This document shows, piece by piece, positions 24,661 to 33,834 of a stretch of DNA of 64,000 nt (positions within the stretch are counted from its first letter, which is position 1; each line of letters begins with the position of its first letter). A program made the position numbers and the translations under genes. The stretch comes from JANOMH01 sp031422295. Its GTDB lineage: Bacteria; Pseudomonadota; Alphaproteobacteria; Rhodobacterales; Rhodobacteraceae. The stretch lies in assembly GCA_031422295.1 (NCBI GenBank), contig JANOQM010000027.1, positions 3,190 to 67,189 of the forward strand, in the 5' to 3' direction. The notes under the pieces are model-generated. The model made no database searches and was not told the DNA's origin. It saw nothing but the letters and a program-made list of their open reading frames with translations.

Positions 24661-25635
24661 TTATTGCAGCAGGTCCGCCACCAGCGGAATCCCGCCAGTC
24701 GCCGTAGCAGACCGCAAAGCTGCCGCTGCAGCGCGGTGGCCCAGATGCATGCAGCGGTCAGGGTCCCAGCCATGGTAAATTCCATAAATCACGCCCGCGC
24801 AAAATGCGTCCCCGGCACCGACCGGACTGATGATGCTGGCTGGGTCAACCGGGTCGGGGGTGGACCAACGGCTTTGGCTGGCCGACTGCCACAGTGACAG
24901 CTCTGGCGTGTGGATGACCACGGTCGCCGCCCCGCCGGACACCAGTGCCGCCGCTGCATATGCCAGCCCGGTCCTGTCACTTGGTCCGGTGATCGCAATC
25001 CCGGTTGACCGCGCAGCCTCGACCTCGTTCAGAAACAGCATGTCGATATGCGGCAAACTTGCCGTGACTGCCGCCCGAAAATCCGGCGTGTCGGATGAAA
25101 CAAGATCAACGCAGGTCAGCATTCCGGCGTTTTGCGCCTGTTTCAGGACCAGTGCTGCGGGTGTTTTGCCATCTGGCCCGATCCGGTCCATGGTCCCTAG
25201 CAGATTGATATAGCCCAGATAAAATATCCGCGCCTGCGGGGCGATGACGTTAATCGCAATGTCGCCGGCATCCAGCAAGTCATTGGTGCCAGCGTGATAG
25301 AAAAACGTCCGGCTGTCGCCCGGCACGGTCATCACATGGGTATGCCCGGTGGGGGCCAGCCCCGATTGTTTCAGGCCGCTTGTATCAATTCCAGCCTGCA
25401 TACAGGCGGTCAACACAGTGTCGGCATGGCGATCCGTACCGATCAACCCGACGGCGAATAGCGGGTCCTCAAACCCCATTGTCGCCAGATTCAACGCCAC
25501 ATTGGCCGGGCCACCGCCGACGCCCACCACCTCGTCCCGGATATGCACCAGATCGCTTTTGCGCGGCCATGCGTCGATGGTGTGGACGATGTCAACGATC
25601 CAGTTTCCGGCGCAAATGATCCCGGTGCAGGTCAT
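24661..25635 (-). CDS. PfkB-family carbohydrate kinase (minus arm)
   Basis: The predicted protein has 324 residues. The N-terminal CAGNWIVDIVHTID is followed by the substrate motif VGVGGGPANVALNL at 38-51 and the anion hole PVGAGD at about 271-276, where Asp276 is the catalytic base. It probably phosphorylates a ketose or another sugar at the terminal hydroxyl. Sequence alone does not give the substrate, and it is not clearly ribokinase or fructokinase. It overlaps the previous gene by four bases and is the last gene of the six-gene minus arm. Confidence 0.85.
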   Translation of the reverse strand: MTCTGIICAGNWIVDIVHTIDAWPRKSDLVHIRDEVVGVGGGPANVALNLATMGFEDPLFAVGLIGTDRHADTVLTACMQAGIDTSGLKQSGLAPTGHTHVMTVPGDSRTFFYHAGTNDLLDAGDIAINVIAPQARIFYLGYINLLGTMDRIGPDGKTPAALVLKQAQNAGMLTCVDLVSSDTPDFRAAVTASLPHIDMLFLNEVEAARSTGIAITGPSDRTGLAYAAAALVSGGAATVVIHTPELSLWQSASQSRWSTPDPVDPASIISPVGAGDAFCAGVIYGIYHGWDPDRCMHLGHRAAAAALRSATATGGIPLVADLLQ

Positions 25636-26291
25636 TGCAGGGCTACTTCATTCCACAGTGGCCACAGGGCGGGTTCATCCTCTTCCACCGTGGTAAACCG
25701 CCCTAGCGGCTCAAGGAAAAAGTTATCATTCCGGTCGTCATTGCACTGGCTGACCTCGGCCACAAACACCGGCCCCTGTCCGGCTTCGCCATAAAACCGG
25801 TGCTGGAGACCACGTGGAATGGTGATGCTGTTACCGGGGGTGATTCGTAGTGGGCCCGCGAACGGGTCAACTGGCGCGCCGTCGATCCGGGGCTGGTCCC
25901 AGCCGGGGATACTGCCGGTCGCCGTGAATTCCACCATCAGATTGCCGCCGCCGCGCACGATGATATCCTCAAGTTTGACCTTGTGGCAGTGGAACGGGGT
26001 TTCCTGATTTTCGCCCACAAACAGCAGCTTTTCGGCATAGGGTCGTTCGGCCATATCGCCCTGAATGCCATTACGGATGCATAGCAGGGCGAGGCCCCGG
26101 CGGGCAAAATCGTCAGACCCAAAATCGGTTACATCCCAGCCGATTTGCCGGTCGGTCAAAAACCCGGATTGCTGCGGGTTGGTCCGGTGGTCTGGCATGG
26201 TCCAATCGGCCCAGCCCGGCAAAGCGAACCGATGCGCGACACAGGTGGCGCGGGCGGCAATCAGGGCGGCGTTGATGGCTGATCGTTTCAT
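25632..26291 (-). CDS. D-lyxose-isomerase-like cupin sugar isomerase
   Basis: The predicted protein has 219 residues from ATG 26291. The cupin motif ETPFHCHKVKLEDIIVRGGG carries the metal ligands (His, His, Glu), and a further histidine lies in IPRGLQHRFYGEAG. This pattern matches the D-lyxose/D-mannose ketol-isomerase family, which interconverts aldoses and ketoses using a divalent metal. The start overlaps the stop of the Gfo/Idh gene as ATGA, and the end overlaps the kinase gene by four bases. An isomerase feeding a kinase is consistent with aldose to ketose to ketose phosphate. Confidence 0.75.
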   Translation of the reverse strand: MKRSAINAALIAARATCVAHRFALPGWADWTMPDHRTNPQQSGFLTDRQIGWDVTDFGSDDFARRGLALLCIRNGIQGDMAERPYAEKLLFVGENQETPFHCHKVKLEDIIVRGGGNLMVEFTATGSIPGWDQPRIDGAPVDPFAGPLRITPGNSITIPRGLQHRFYGEAGQGPVFVAEVSQCNDDRNDNFFLEPLGRFTTVEEDEPALWPLWNEVALQ

Positions 26292-27439
26292 GCCGCACCA
26301 TAAGTAACTGGGACGACTTGCTTTTCGGTCCCGGCCCGTAAGGCAGCAGTCAGAACCGCATGGTGATCGGCGGCCTCTTGCGGGGTAGCGCAATGGAAAC
26401 CATTGGCGGTGCCGCCCGCCAGTTCATCGACAAAAGCCGCCCACATTTGCAGCATCGCGTCAGTAAAACCAAACTCGAATATCGCGCCGGTGATTGACGG
26501 GAACAGGGACTGATAGCCCAGATCCTCAGTCGTCCAACCCTGCGCGCCGCCGGGGGTATAGTGCATGAATTGCCATTGGCGCGGCGATTTGGTTGTGAAA
26601 AACGCGCTGCCTTGCATCCCCAGAACCCGGATCGACCAGGTGTTGCTTTCGCCGGGTGCTATCCGCCAAGTCTTTAAGACCATGGGAAAATCGCCGCCCG
26701 CTTGCGGCACAGTTCCGGTGATCGTCGCATTGTCCCAGGTGTCACAGGGCACCATGCCGCCCTTGCCATCGGGGCGTTCGCTGACCCGCTTGACCAACGA
26801 CGCGCTCACCTGTGTCGGTTTCCAGCCCAGCCGCAAAGGCACATGCAGCACATGCATCCCCAGATCGCCCATGCAACCATAGGCGCCGTTGACCGAAGCC
26901 ATGCGTTTCCAATTAAGCGGCTTGGCGGGGTTCAGGTCGGACGAATGCAAAAATGCCGCCTCGACGTCGATTATATCGCCGACATGCCCGGCTTTGACAA
27001 AGTCGATGACCTTTTGCGCCCCCGGAAAAAACGGCATTTCCGACGAGCAACGCACGAATTGACCGGGGCGGGCGGCAATCGAGACCATGATCGAGGCGTT
27101 CTGGGCGGAGTCCATGCCAAATGGCTTTTCGCCCAGCAGGTGTTTGCCGGATGCCAGAATGGCGGGGTAGAATTCAGCATGCAAAACATGCGGCACGGCA
27201 CAATAAACCGCGTCGACATCGGCGTTGGCCAGCAGCGCGTGATAGTCGATGGTGGTCTGTTTTACCGACGGCACGTTGGCAGCGAACCAGTCCATCAGCC
27301 CTGCGTTGGTATCGCAAACCGCCACAATCTCGGGCCTCGCACGGGTATCGGTCAGGTGCAGCCAGCGGGCAGCGGCGCTGGCAAATTCCCGCCCCATCAA
27401 CCCGCAGCCGATAATGCCAAAGCGGATAACACGGGTCAT
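26288..27439 (-). CDS. Gfo/Idh/MocA-family oxidoreductase (minus arm)
   Basis: The predicted protein has 383 residues. The Rossmann motif FGIIGCGLMGREFA lies at the N-terminus, and EKPFGMD at 104-110 contains the conserved lysine-proline of the family. The catalytic region is MGDLGMHVLH, with Asp192 and His196. NAD(P)-dependent oxidation or reduction of a sugar or inositol-like hydroxyl is expected. It overlaps genes on both sides by four bases. A second, distinct Gfo/Idh gene is in the plus arm. Confidence 0.88.
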   Translation of the reverse strand: MTRVIRFGIIGCGLMGREFASAAARWLHLTDTRARPEIVAVCDTNAGLMDWFAANVPSVKQTTIDYHALLANADVDAVYCAVPHVLHAEFYPAILASGKHLLGEKPFGMDSAQNASIMVSIAARPGQFVRCSSEMPFFPGAQKVIDFVKAGHVGDIIDVEAAFLHSSDLNPAKPLNWKRMASVNGAYGCMGDLGMHVLHVPLRLGWKPTQVSASLVKRVSERPDGKGGMVPCDTWDNATITGTVPQAGGDFPMVLKTWRIAPGESNTWSIRVLGMQGSAFFTTKSPRQWQFMHYTPGGAQGWTTEDLGYQSLFPSITGAIFEFGFTDAMLQMWAAFVDELAGGTANGFHCATPQEAADHHAVLTAALRAGTEKQVVPVTYGAA

Positions 27440-28260
27440 TTCAGCAGCTTGCCAGCGGCTTTGACCGATACATTCTCATGCACAATCGCCATTAGGGCGC
27501 GGGTCATACCGCCAGGGTTGGCGTGTTGCACGACATTGCGGCCATAAACGATGCCCCGCGCGCCCTGATCCATCAGGGCCTTGGTGCGGGTCAGAATCTC
27601 CAGGTCAGACACCCGGCCACCGCCGCGCACCAGTACGGGCATACCTTGGGCAATTTCGATGACGCGGTGGTATTCGGCGACGTCAGTGCATGGATCGGCC
27701 TTGATGATATCGGCCCCGAGTTCAACGGCTTGGCGGACCAGCGGCAGGATTTTGGCAATGTCGCCATCGACCATATAACCGCCTTTGGAATTGTCCTGCA
27801 TGACCAAAGGTTCAACCATCAGGGGCATCCCCATGATTTCGCATTCGCGCTTGAGTGCGTTCACATTGCGGACACAGGCGCGATACACCTCGGGCTGGTT
27901 TGGCAAAGACAGCAGGTTAACCACGACACAGGCCGCATCCAGCACCAGCCCTTGTTCGACGGCCCGGTCGATCATCTCGGAAAACAGCAGCGATGGCAGG
28001 GGCGTGCCATAAACATTGGCAATGTCAGTTCTTAACACCAAAGCGGGCCGGATTTTGCCGGGGATGGATTGCAGGATTTTCGCAGTGCCGGGGGGCAGTT
28101 GGATCGCGTCCGGGGCGGCGGCAGCGATGGTTTTAATCGCATTATGCATGTTTTCGATGCCACCCAGAAAGCTGGACTCGTTGAACATGCCATGATCAAT
28201 CGCCACGTCAAAACAATTGCCAGAGGTGCCAAACAGGCGGTTCATGCGGGCGGTTTTCAT
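27436..28260 (-). CDS. DhnA-type class I aldolase (FbaB/LsrF-like)
   Basis: The predicted protein has 274 residues. FDVAIDHGMFNE is the N-terminal signature of the DhnA/FbaB/LsrF group, and GADIIKADPCTDVAEY carries the expected Schiff-base lysine. PVLVRGGGRVSDLEIL and GARGIVYGRNVVQH are the phosphate-binding loops. It should cleave a phosphorylated ketose or an aldol-type intermediate. Substrates in the family range from fructose 1,6-bisphosphate to the AI-2 intermediate. It is one of two aldolases in this arm and overlaps the Gfo/Idh start by four bases. Confidence 0.83.
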   Translation of the reverse strand: MKTARMNRLFGTSGNCFDVAIDHGMFNESSFLGGIENMHNAIKTIAAAAPDAIQLPPGTAKILQSIPGKIRPALVLRTDIANVYGTPLPSLLFSEMIDRAVEQGLVLDAACVVVNLLSLPNQPEVYRACVRNVNALKRECEIMGMPLMVEPLVMQDNSKGGYMVDGDIAKILPLVRQAVELGADIIKADPCTDVAEYHRVIEIAQGMPVLVRGGGRVSDLEILTRTKALMDQGARGIVYGRNVVQHANPGGMTRALMAIVHENVSVKAAGKLLK

Positions 28261-28263
28261 GTG

Positions 28264-29649
28264 TCAGGTCCTTTGGTGCGGCAGTTTCAGCCAGTTCAAC
28301 AGGGCGGTCAGGTCCAGCGTAATGGTGGTATCTATGGGGCGCAACGGGCCGATGGCCATGGGCTGGGCCTTGGCCGCCAGCGCAATAAGTTCGGGTACAT
28401 AATCGGCACCGGGGTGGCCCGAAGGCCGGTCACTGGTCCGCGCGGCATAGCGGGCGCCGGTTATTTCGGGCGGGGCATGGCACCATAATTCGGCAGTATC
28501 AATGATGCCCGCGCTAATCAGCCCCTGTGTCAAAATCTGTCCGGGCTGAAAGCCAAACCAGGCATCGATGATCATAGTGGTTCCGGTAGGGGCATCGCGC
28601 AGAATGTCGAAAATCGCGGCATAGCTGGCCCGCCCGAGGGTGCGATTAAACGGACGGTCAGCGGGCCCAAGTTCGCGCAGAAACGGGTCCTTGATCGTGT
28701 CAAGCCGCAGGATCGGCCAGCCAGTTACGGCAGACAGGGCATTGGCCACCGTGCTTTTGCCGCTGGCCGGCACGCCGTTGACCATGATGACGCGCTTGGG
28801 TTTGGGCAAGGCCGATATGGCGGCCCCGATCACGCCTGCATCGTCGCCCAACAGGGCAGCCACGACCGGGGCGGTGAACCACGATTGCGTGGATGGAAAA
28901 AGCTGCAATGCCGCCACCGCCCCGGCCCCGGCCCCGCCGCCCAGAACCACCAGACCGGGATTACAGATCGTGGTCAGACTGTCGATGGCCTGCCGCAAGG
29001 GGCGCGCCCAGGCAGCCAGAACGCCCCTTGCCGTGGGGTCTGTGCGGGCCATTAAATCCTCGGCGCGGGTATCGGCAGGCAGCCCGGCGCAGGCCAGATG
29101 CCCGCCAAAAGCAGTGCCGGAACTGGTGGTTTCCACACACCCAATCCGGCCACACACGCAGGGCACCCCATCCGGGTCCACCACGATATGGCCCAACTGC
29201 CCCGCCGTGCCATACCCCCGCAGAACCTGCCCCTGTTCCAGAATGGCACCGCCAATCCCGGTGCCGATGGTCAACATGACCACATTCAGCGCCCCCTTGG
29301 CAGCGCCGCAGGCCGCCTCGCCCAGCAGGGCCATGGTCGCGTCGTTTTCGATGGTGACGGGCAGGATGCACGCAGCCTGCACCTTGGCGGCAAAGTCAAA
29401 TCCGCTCAGGTCAACATAGCCACCGGACAGGATAGTGCGGGTCGCGGCGACGACCTGACCGGGGATGCCGATGCCAATGGCCGCGCATTCGGGGGTCCTG
29501 ATTTGCGCAATAAGCGACAGGCAGCGGTCGAAGACGATGGTGGGGTCGGGCGAACTTGGGGCCGCGGCGCGGGCGAGGATATCGCCGGTTGCAGACACCC
29601 GGGCGGCGCGGATATGGGTGCCGCCGATGTCGATGCCGATACTGTGCAC
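28264..29649 (-). CDS. Two-domain sugar kinase: ROK kinase fused to a P-loop kinase
   Basis: From GTG 29649 the protein has 461 residues. Residues 1 to about 280 are a ROK kinase: IGIDIGGTHIRAARV, the catalytic Asp103 in IENDATM and the zinc motif GH...CVCGRIGC with His154 and Cys164/166/171. Residues from about 286 form a P-loop kinase domain: RVIMVNGVPASGKSTVANAL, LDTIKDPF, and an aspartate in IIDAWFGF. The first domain should phosphorylate a sugar with ATP, and the second resembles chloramphenicol-phosphotransferase/shikimate-kinase-like small-molecule kinases. The frame opens 231 bases upstream within the aldolase gene, but the GTG fits the ROK start. Fusion of these two is unusual to my knowledge. 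Confidence 0.8.
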   Translation of the reverse strand: MHSIGIDIGGTHIRAARVSATGDILARAAAPSSPDPTIVFDRCLSLIAQIRTPECAAIGIGIPGQVVAATRTILSGGYVDLSGFDFAAKVQAACILPVTIENDATMALLGEAACGAAKGALNVVMLTIGTGIGGAILEQGQVLRGYGTAGQLGHIVVDPDGVPCVCGRIGCVETTSSGTAFGGHLACAGLPADTRAEDLMARTDPTARGVLAAWARPLRQAIDSLTTICNPGLVVLGGGAGAGAVAALQLFPSTQSWFTAPVVAALLGDDAGVIGAAISALPKPKRVIMVNGVPASGKSTVANALSAVTGWPILRLDTIKDPFLRELGPADRPFNRTLGRASYAAIFDILRDAPTGTTMIIDAWFGFQPGQILTQGLISAGIIDTAELWCHAPPEITGARYAARTSDRPSGHPGADYVPELIALAAKAQPMAIGPLRPIDTTITLDLTALLNWLKLPHQRT

Positions 29650-29651
29650 AG

Positions 29652-30548
29652 CTATCCCCGATGTTTGGCGATCACCGCCTGTAGCGCGCGCAAGCGGGGC
29701 AAAGCAATGGTTTCCAGCCGGGTTTTGGTTATTGCCCGGTCCAGCGAAATGCAATCTTTCCACAGCGACCGTCCGGCGATGACACCGGATGCACCCGCTG
29801 CCATGGCCGTTTCGACCTGCCCCAAAAACGTCGCATGATCGACCCCAGCCGACAGCACGGCCCACGGGACATCGCCACACATCGCGGTGATATTCGCACA
29901 GGCAGCGGGCGTGCCGGGATAAGGGATTTTCAAGACTTTTGATCCCAGATCAAGGCAGATTTTTGATCCGCCTTCGATCAGGTCCGGGGTTATCGCAGCA
30001 TAGTCCTCGGGCGTTTCGTCAGGCAGTGCATAGGTCAGGAATTCGACCACCAGCAGCAGGTTTTCGGCTGCGAAATCGGCGATGACATCGCGCAATATCT
30101 GCATGTTATGGGTATTGGCGGCGGGCACATCGGACCGCAGATAGACCATCACCTTGGCCCCGGTGCCGCCCCAGTCGCGGACCTGCCGGGCTGTGGCCCC
30201 TTGGACCATTTTGGACAAACGATAGCCCTGTGGTGTGATGTCAAACCCGGATGCATCCAAGCCAATCAGCAACCCGGTATCGCGGGGCAAAACCGCCTCC
30301 TCCACCAGTCCTGGCACGGCGCAGATCGGGTCCACAAGCACACATCCGGCATGGCGGGCCAGATAGGTGGTGATGTCCATCTTGGTCAGGCCCAGCGCGT
30401 GATTACTGATCTCGGCTTGTTCCTGCGCTGTCTTGGCCAGCAGCTGACGCATCCCGCCGCGCTGGTCACAGGCAATGACCATCATCGCGCCATCAGACCC
30501 GCAAATCTGGGTATACCCGCGCCGCTCTGCCGTTGTCATCGCCGCCAC
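29652..30548 (-). CDS. Class I aldolase of the LacD/YihT family
   Basis: The predicted protein has 298 residues. VIACDQRGGMRQLLA, KVLKIPYPG with a probable Schiff-base lysine at about 207, PWAVLSAGVDHATFLGQV and AGASGVIAGRSLWKD follow the order seen in tagatose-1,6-bisphosphate aldolase (LacD) and in YihT, which cleaves 6-deoxy-6-sulfofructose 1-phosphate. The ending resembles YihT somewhat more than LacD from memory, but sequence alone does not separate the two. It is the first gene of the minus arm, 97 bases from the divergent regulator. Its stop is three bases before the GTG of the ROK fusion gene. Confidence 0.78.
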   Translation of the reverse strand: MAAMTTAERRGYTQICGSDGAMMVIACDQRGGMRQLLAKTAQEQAEISNHALGLTKMDITTYLARHAGCVLVDPICAVPGLVEEAVLPRDTGLLIGLDASGFDITPQGYRLSKMVQGATARQVRDWGGTGAKVMVYLRSDVPAANTHNMQILRDVIADFAAENLLLVVEFLTYALPDETPEDYAAITPDLIEGGSKICLDLGSKVLKIPYPGTPAACANITAMCGDVPWAVLSAGVDHATFLGQVETAMAAGASGVIAGRSLWKDCISLDRAITKTRLETIALPRLRALQAVIAKHRG

Positions 30549-30624
30549 GTAACACCCCTGTATTTGTCAATTGCCACACCATCGCGATTGCGCGATAACC
30601 TCAAGGTCAAGTCGGCTGTAACAC

Positions 30625-30645
30625 ATTGCAGAAAGGAATTGCAAT
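30625..30645. promoter_or_regulatory. Inverted repeat in the divergent promoter region, probable SorC-type operator
   Basis: ATTGCA (30625-30630) and TGCAAT (30640-30645) are separated by nine bases. AAGGA lies within the spacer. A related TGCAA/TTGCA pair occurs at 31635-31648 before the binding-protein gene, which suggests a common regulator, most likely the SorC/DeoR-type protein encoded between them. Confidence 0.5.
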
Positions 30646-30702
30646 CTGTCCAATCCTGTCACGCCATTAGTTTCTGCGCCCGAAACTGGGGAAACCCGGG
30701 CG

Positions 30703-31602
30703 ATGCTGCATATGGTTGCCAGACTGCATTACCTGTCAGACATGAGCCAGGTGCAGATAGCCAAGCAGCTTGGCCTGTCAACGGCAACGATTTCGCGGCT
30801 GTTGCAGCGGGCCCGTGCCGAAGGGATTGTGCGGATCGAAGTGCGCGACCTGGTTGCACCCGATGCGCTGGGGGCCCTGCTGGCCGAACGGCTGGGATTG
30901 CGGCAGGTCAGTGTGGTTGAGGCCCCTGTTGGCGCTCTTGGCGCATTGGCGGCCCCGTTATCAGGGCTTTTGCTGGCCGAAAACCTGAAACCGGGGGCAG
31001 TGCTGGCACTGGGCTGGGGCCGCGCGGTCAAAGGTGTGCTCGAAGTCGGATTGCCTCAACTGCCCGGCGTGGTGATCGTGCCGATGACGGGGGGGATGCA
31101 GCAACACGCGCCGCATTTGCAGATCAATGAGTTTGTGCGCATCGCTGCCGAACAGACCGGCGGCATCCCGCATTTCATTCACGCCCCCTATTTGCCATCG
31201 GCCCAGGCGCGGCCAATCTTTTTGTCTGACGCCGCGATCAGTCAGGCTGTGGCACTATGGGACAAGATCGATGTGGCTATCGTCGGCATCGGCCTCGCCC
31301 CAGGCCTGGCCCCACGAGAGCCGGGTTTGGACAGCCCGCAGGACCAGTCCCTGACCGCTTCGGTTGGAGAGGTGCTTCGCCACTACGTCGATGCGGAAGG
31401 CCGTTCTTTGCCATGGGACGGCGAAGACAGGATGATTACCGTGTCACCTGCACAGTGCCGTGCGGCCAAGCTGACCATTGGCGTCGCCAGTGGCGAGATA
31501 AAGGCGCTCTCGATCATCGCTGCCGCAAAAGCCCGTATGATCAGTGCATTGGTCACCGATCTGCGCACCGCCGAAGCAATTTTGCTGAAAACCGCAACCT
31601 AA
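30703..31602 (+). CDS. SorC/DeoR-family sugar-responsive transcriptional regulator
   Basis: From ATG 30703 the protein has 299 residues. The helix-turn-helix VQIAKQLGLSTATISRLLQR is followed by a sugar-phosphate-binding domain with LALGWGRAVKGVL, VIVPMTGGMQQHAPH and the C-terminal VGEVLRHYVDAEG. The frame extends upstream without an ATG to CTG 30646, which has AAGGA eight bases before it and would add 19 residues (SNPVTPLVSAPETGETRA). That longer start is plausible, because ATG 30703 has no ribosome-binding site. It probably controls both divergent arms, responding to a phosphorylated intermediate. Confidence 0.87.
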   Translation: MLHMVARLHYLSDMSQVQIAKQLGLSTATISRLLQRARAEGIVRIEVRDLVAPDALGALLAERLGLRQVSVVEAPVGALGALAAPLSGLLLAENLKPGAVLALGWGRAVKGVLEVGLPQLPGVVIVPMTGGMQQHAPHLQINEFVRIAAEQTGGIPHFIHAPYLPSAQARPIFLSDAAISQAVALWDKIDVAIVGIGLAPGLAPREPGLDSPQDQSLTASVGEVLRHYVDAEGRSLPWDGEDRMITVSPAQCRAAKLTIGVASGEIKALSIIAAAKARMISALVTDLRTAEAILLKTAT

Positions 31603-31634
31603 TTCGGCGTCAAAACTACAAAGAAAATCCTTGC

Positions 31635-31648
31635 TGCAAATAATTGCA
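31635..31648. promoter_or_regulatory. TGCAA/TTGCA inverted repeat, probable operator for the transporter arm
   Basis: TGCAA (31635-31639) and TTGCA (31644-31648) flank ATAA. A further CATTTGCAGG follows at 31662. The site lies about 100 bases before the binding-protein ATG and shares TGCAA with 30625-30645. Confidence 0.5.
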
Positions 31649-31749
31649 CTTGACGCAGGGGCATTTGCAGGGGTGTTATCTGTCTACCGAAAACAGATTC
31701 TGCCCATCGGCCCAAAGGGCGCGGGTGGTTTCCCAAGGGAGGAATACAC

Positions 31750-32730
31750 ATGAGACGCCGTTCATTTCTGGGCGCTGCATCCGCAGTTGCCCTCAGCTTC
31801 AGCTTGACCTCTGCGGCTTATGCGCAGGACAGTTTTACCATCGCACTGGTCCCCGGCCTGACCACTGACGCCTTCTACATCACCATGCAAAAGGGCGCAC
31901 AGGCCGCCGCTGATGCGCTGGGGGTCGAACTGGTGTTTCAGGGTGCGCCCGATTTCAACCCGGTCACCCAGGTTCCGGTGCTGGACGCAGTCATCGCCCG
32001 TGCGCCCGACGCGATCCTGATTGCCCCCACAGATACCACCCAGCTGATCGAGCCTTTGCGCCGCGCCCATGAGGCGGGCATTCCGGTGATCACCGTGGAT
32101 ACCTTCATCGGTACCGGCATCTACCAGACCGGCGCGGGCGACGCAGATTTCCCGTTGGCCTATATCGCATCCGACAACGTTCTGGGGGGACGGATTGCCG
32201 CCCGTGCGCTGGCCGCCGCGATTGGTGGCGAGGGCAAGGTTTATGTATCCAACGTCAACCCCGGGATTTCGACCACCGACCAGCGTGAAGAAGGTTTCAA
32301 GGCTGAAATGGCCGAGTTTTTCCCGGGCGTCGAAGTGCTGGAAACCCAGTTCAACGAAAACGACGCCAATAATGCCGCATCCCAGTTGCAGGCCGTCTTT
32401 GCCCGCAACCCGGATCTCAAGGGCGTGTTCGGGGCCAACCTGTTCTCCGCCCTTGGGGCGGCCAACGGTGTGCAATCCGCTGGCCAGTCAGGCATTATCA
32501 AGGTCGTGGCCTTTGACGCGCCAACCAGCATCGTCGATAACCTGACCACCGGTCTGGTGGATGTGGCGATTGCTCAGCATCCGGCGGAAATCGGATATTT
32601 CGGCGTGGTTGCGGCCTATGCGCATCTGACCGGCAATTCGATCCCGGTCTCCATCGGCACAGGTTTCACCATCATCGACGCGACCAACGTGTCCGATCCC
32701 GAGGTCGCCAAATACATTTACTCGGATTGA
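31750..32730 (+). CDS. Sugar ABC transporter substrate-binding protein, ribose type
   Basis: The predicted protein has 326 residues. The signal peptide begins RRRSFLGAAS, a twin-arginine-like pattern, and is probably cleaved after AYA. The mature protein has the periplasmic-binding-protein-like layout of RbsB: IALVPGLTTDAFYITMQKG, ALLVPTD-like IAPTDTTQLIEPLRRA and VVAFDAPTSIVDNLTTG. It would capture a sugar in the periplasm for the permease and ATPase encoded downstream. GGGAGGAAT precedes the ATG. The ligand cannot be told from the sequence. Confidence 0.9.
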   Translation: MRRRSFLGAASAVALSFSLTSAAYAQDSFTIALVPGLTTDAFYITMQKGAQAAADALGVELVFQGAPDFNPVTQVPVLDAVIARAPDAILIAPTDTTQLIEPLRRAHEAGIPVITVDTFIGTGIYQTGAGDADFPLAYIASDNVLGGRIAARALAAAIGGEGKVYVSNVNPGISTTDQREEGFKAEMAEFFPGVEVLETQFNENDANNAASQLQAVFARNPDLKGVFGANLFSALGAANGVQSAGQSGIIKVVAFDAPTSIVDNLTTGLVDVAIAQHPAEIGYFGVVAAYAHLTGNSIPVSIGTGFTIIDATNVSDPEVAKYIYSD

Positions 32731-32808
32731 TCTGCTCCCTCGATTGATCCCAAGCGGCCCCCGGTTTAACGTCGGGGGCCGCGCCTGTCTCTGAGTTTAG
32801 GACTGATC

Positions 32809-33834
32809 ATGGCCCAACCCCAAGCCGACCACGCCGATGTGAAACTTACCCTGCTGCAACACATCGCCAACCTGCGGGCTTGGCTATTTCTGGCATTTCT
32901 GATTGTGGGTTTTGAGCTGTGGAGTTACCTCGATTTCGGCGGCACTTTTGTATTCAACCCTTATAATGTGCAGTCCATTGCGATTTATGCCGTAGTCCCG
33001 CTGCTGATTGCGACCGGACAGACCTATGTGATTATTTCCGGCGGGATTGACCTGTCGATGGGGTTTATCATGGGGCTGGCCGCTGTAGTGGCCGCCCATG
33101 TGATCAACTGGGCCGGGCCGATTATGGGCCTGCCGATGGCGGTGCTGCTGGGGCTTTTGGTATCCGTACTGGTCGCGGGCATTCCGGGGCTGGTGAACGG
33201 CTTGCTGATTTCCCGGCTGCGGGTGCCGCCGTTCATCGGCACGCTGGGCATGTTCGGCGTGGCGCGGGGGGTCGCGTTTCTGCTGGCGGGGGGCACAACG
33301 GTTCCGGTGAAGAACGAGTTCTTTTCGGCCCTCGGTAACGGCAAGCTGTGGAACATTCCCTATATTGTCATCATTGCCGCCGTGTTCGTGCTGCTGATGA
33401 ACTATCTGCTGTCGCAAACCCGGTTTGGCCAGCACAACTATGCCATCGGGGCCAATGAACAGGCGGCACGGCGGGCGGGCATCGACATTCGCGGGCATAT
33501 TCTCAAGCTGTATATCCTGTCAGGCATGTGCGCCGGGCTGGCCGGGTTCATCTATGCCGCCCGGTTCAGCGCCGGGGCGGCACAGGCGGGCGAACCGCTG
33601 CTGCTGGATTCGGTGGCCGCCGTGGTGATCGGTGGCGCATCATTATTCGGCGGATCAGGGACGATTCTGGGCACGGTCGCGGGGGCGCTGGTGATTGCGG
33701 TGATTCAGTATGGGCTGGTGTTCATCAACGTCAAACCGTTCTGGCAATTCATCTCTGTCGGTGTGGTCATCATCATCTCGGTTCTGATAGATCAGGCCCA
33801 GCGGCAGTTTGGCGGGGGGCGGCAAAGTGAGTGA
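32809..33834 (+). CDS. Sugar ABC transporter permease, RbsC type
   Basis: This 341-residue inner-membrane protein has about ten hydrophobic helices. The segments YVIISGGIDLSMGFIMGLAA, NGLLISRLRVPPFIGTLGM and VVIGGASLFGGSGTILGTVA are the conserved RbsC-family loops that face the membrane pore and ATPase. It follows the binding protein by 79 bases and overlaps the ATPase gene by eight bases. No second permease is present, so it should act as a homodimer. Confidence 0.92.
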   Translation: MAQPQADHADVKLTLLQHIANLRAWLFLAFLIVGFELWSYLDFGGTFVFNPYNVQSIAIYAVVPLLIATGQTYVIISGGIDLSMGFIMGLAAVVAAHVINWAGPIMGLPMAVLLGLLVSVLVAGIPGLVNGLLISRLRVPPFIGTLGMFGVARGVAFLLAGGTTVPVKNEFFSALGNGKLWNIPYIVIIAAVFVLLMNYLLSQTRFGQHNYAIGANEQAARRAGIDIRGHILKLYILSGMCAGLAGFIYAARFSAGAAQAGEPLLLDSVAAVVIGGASLFGGSGTILGTVAGALVIAVIQYGLVFINVKPFWQFISVGVVIIISVLIDQAQRQFGGGRQSE

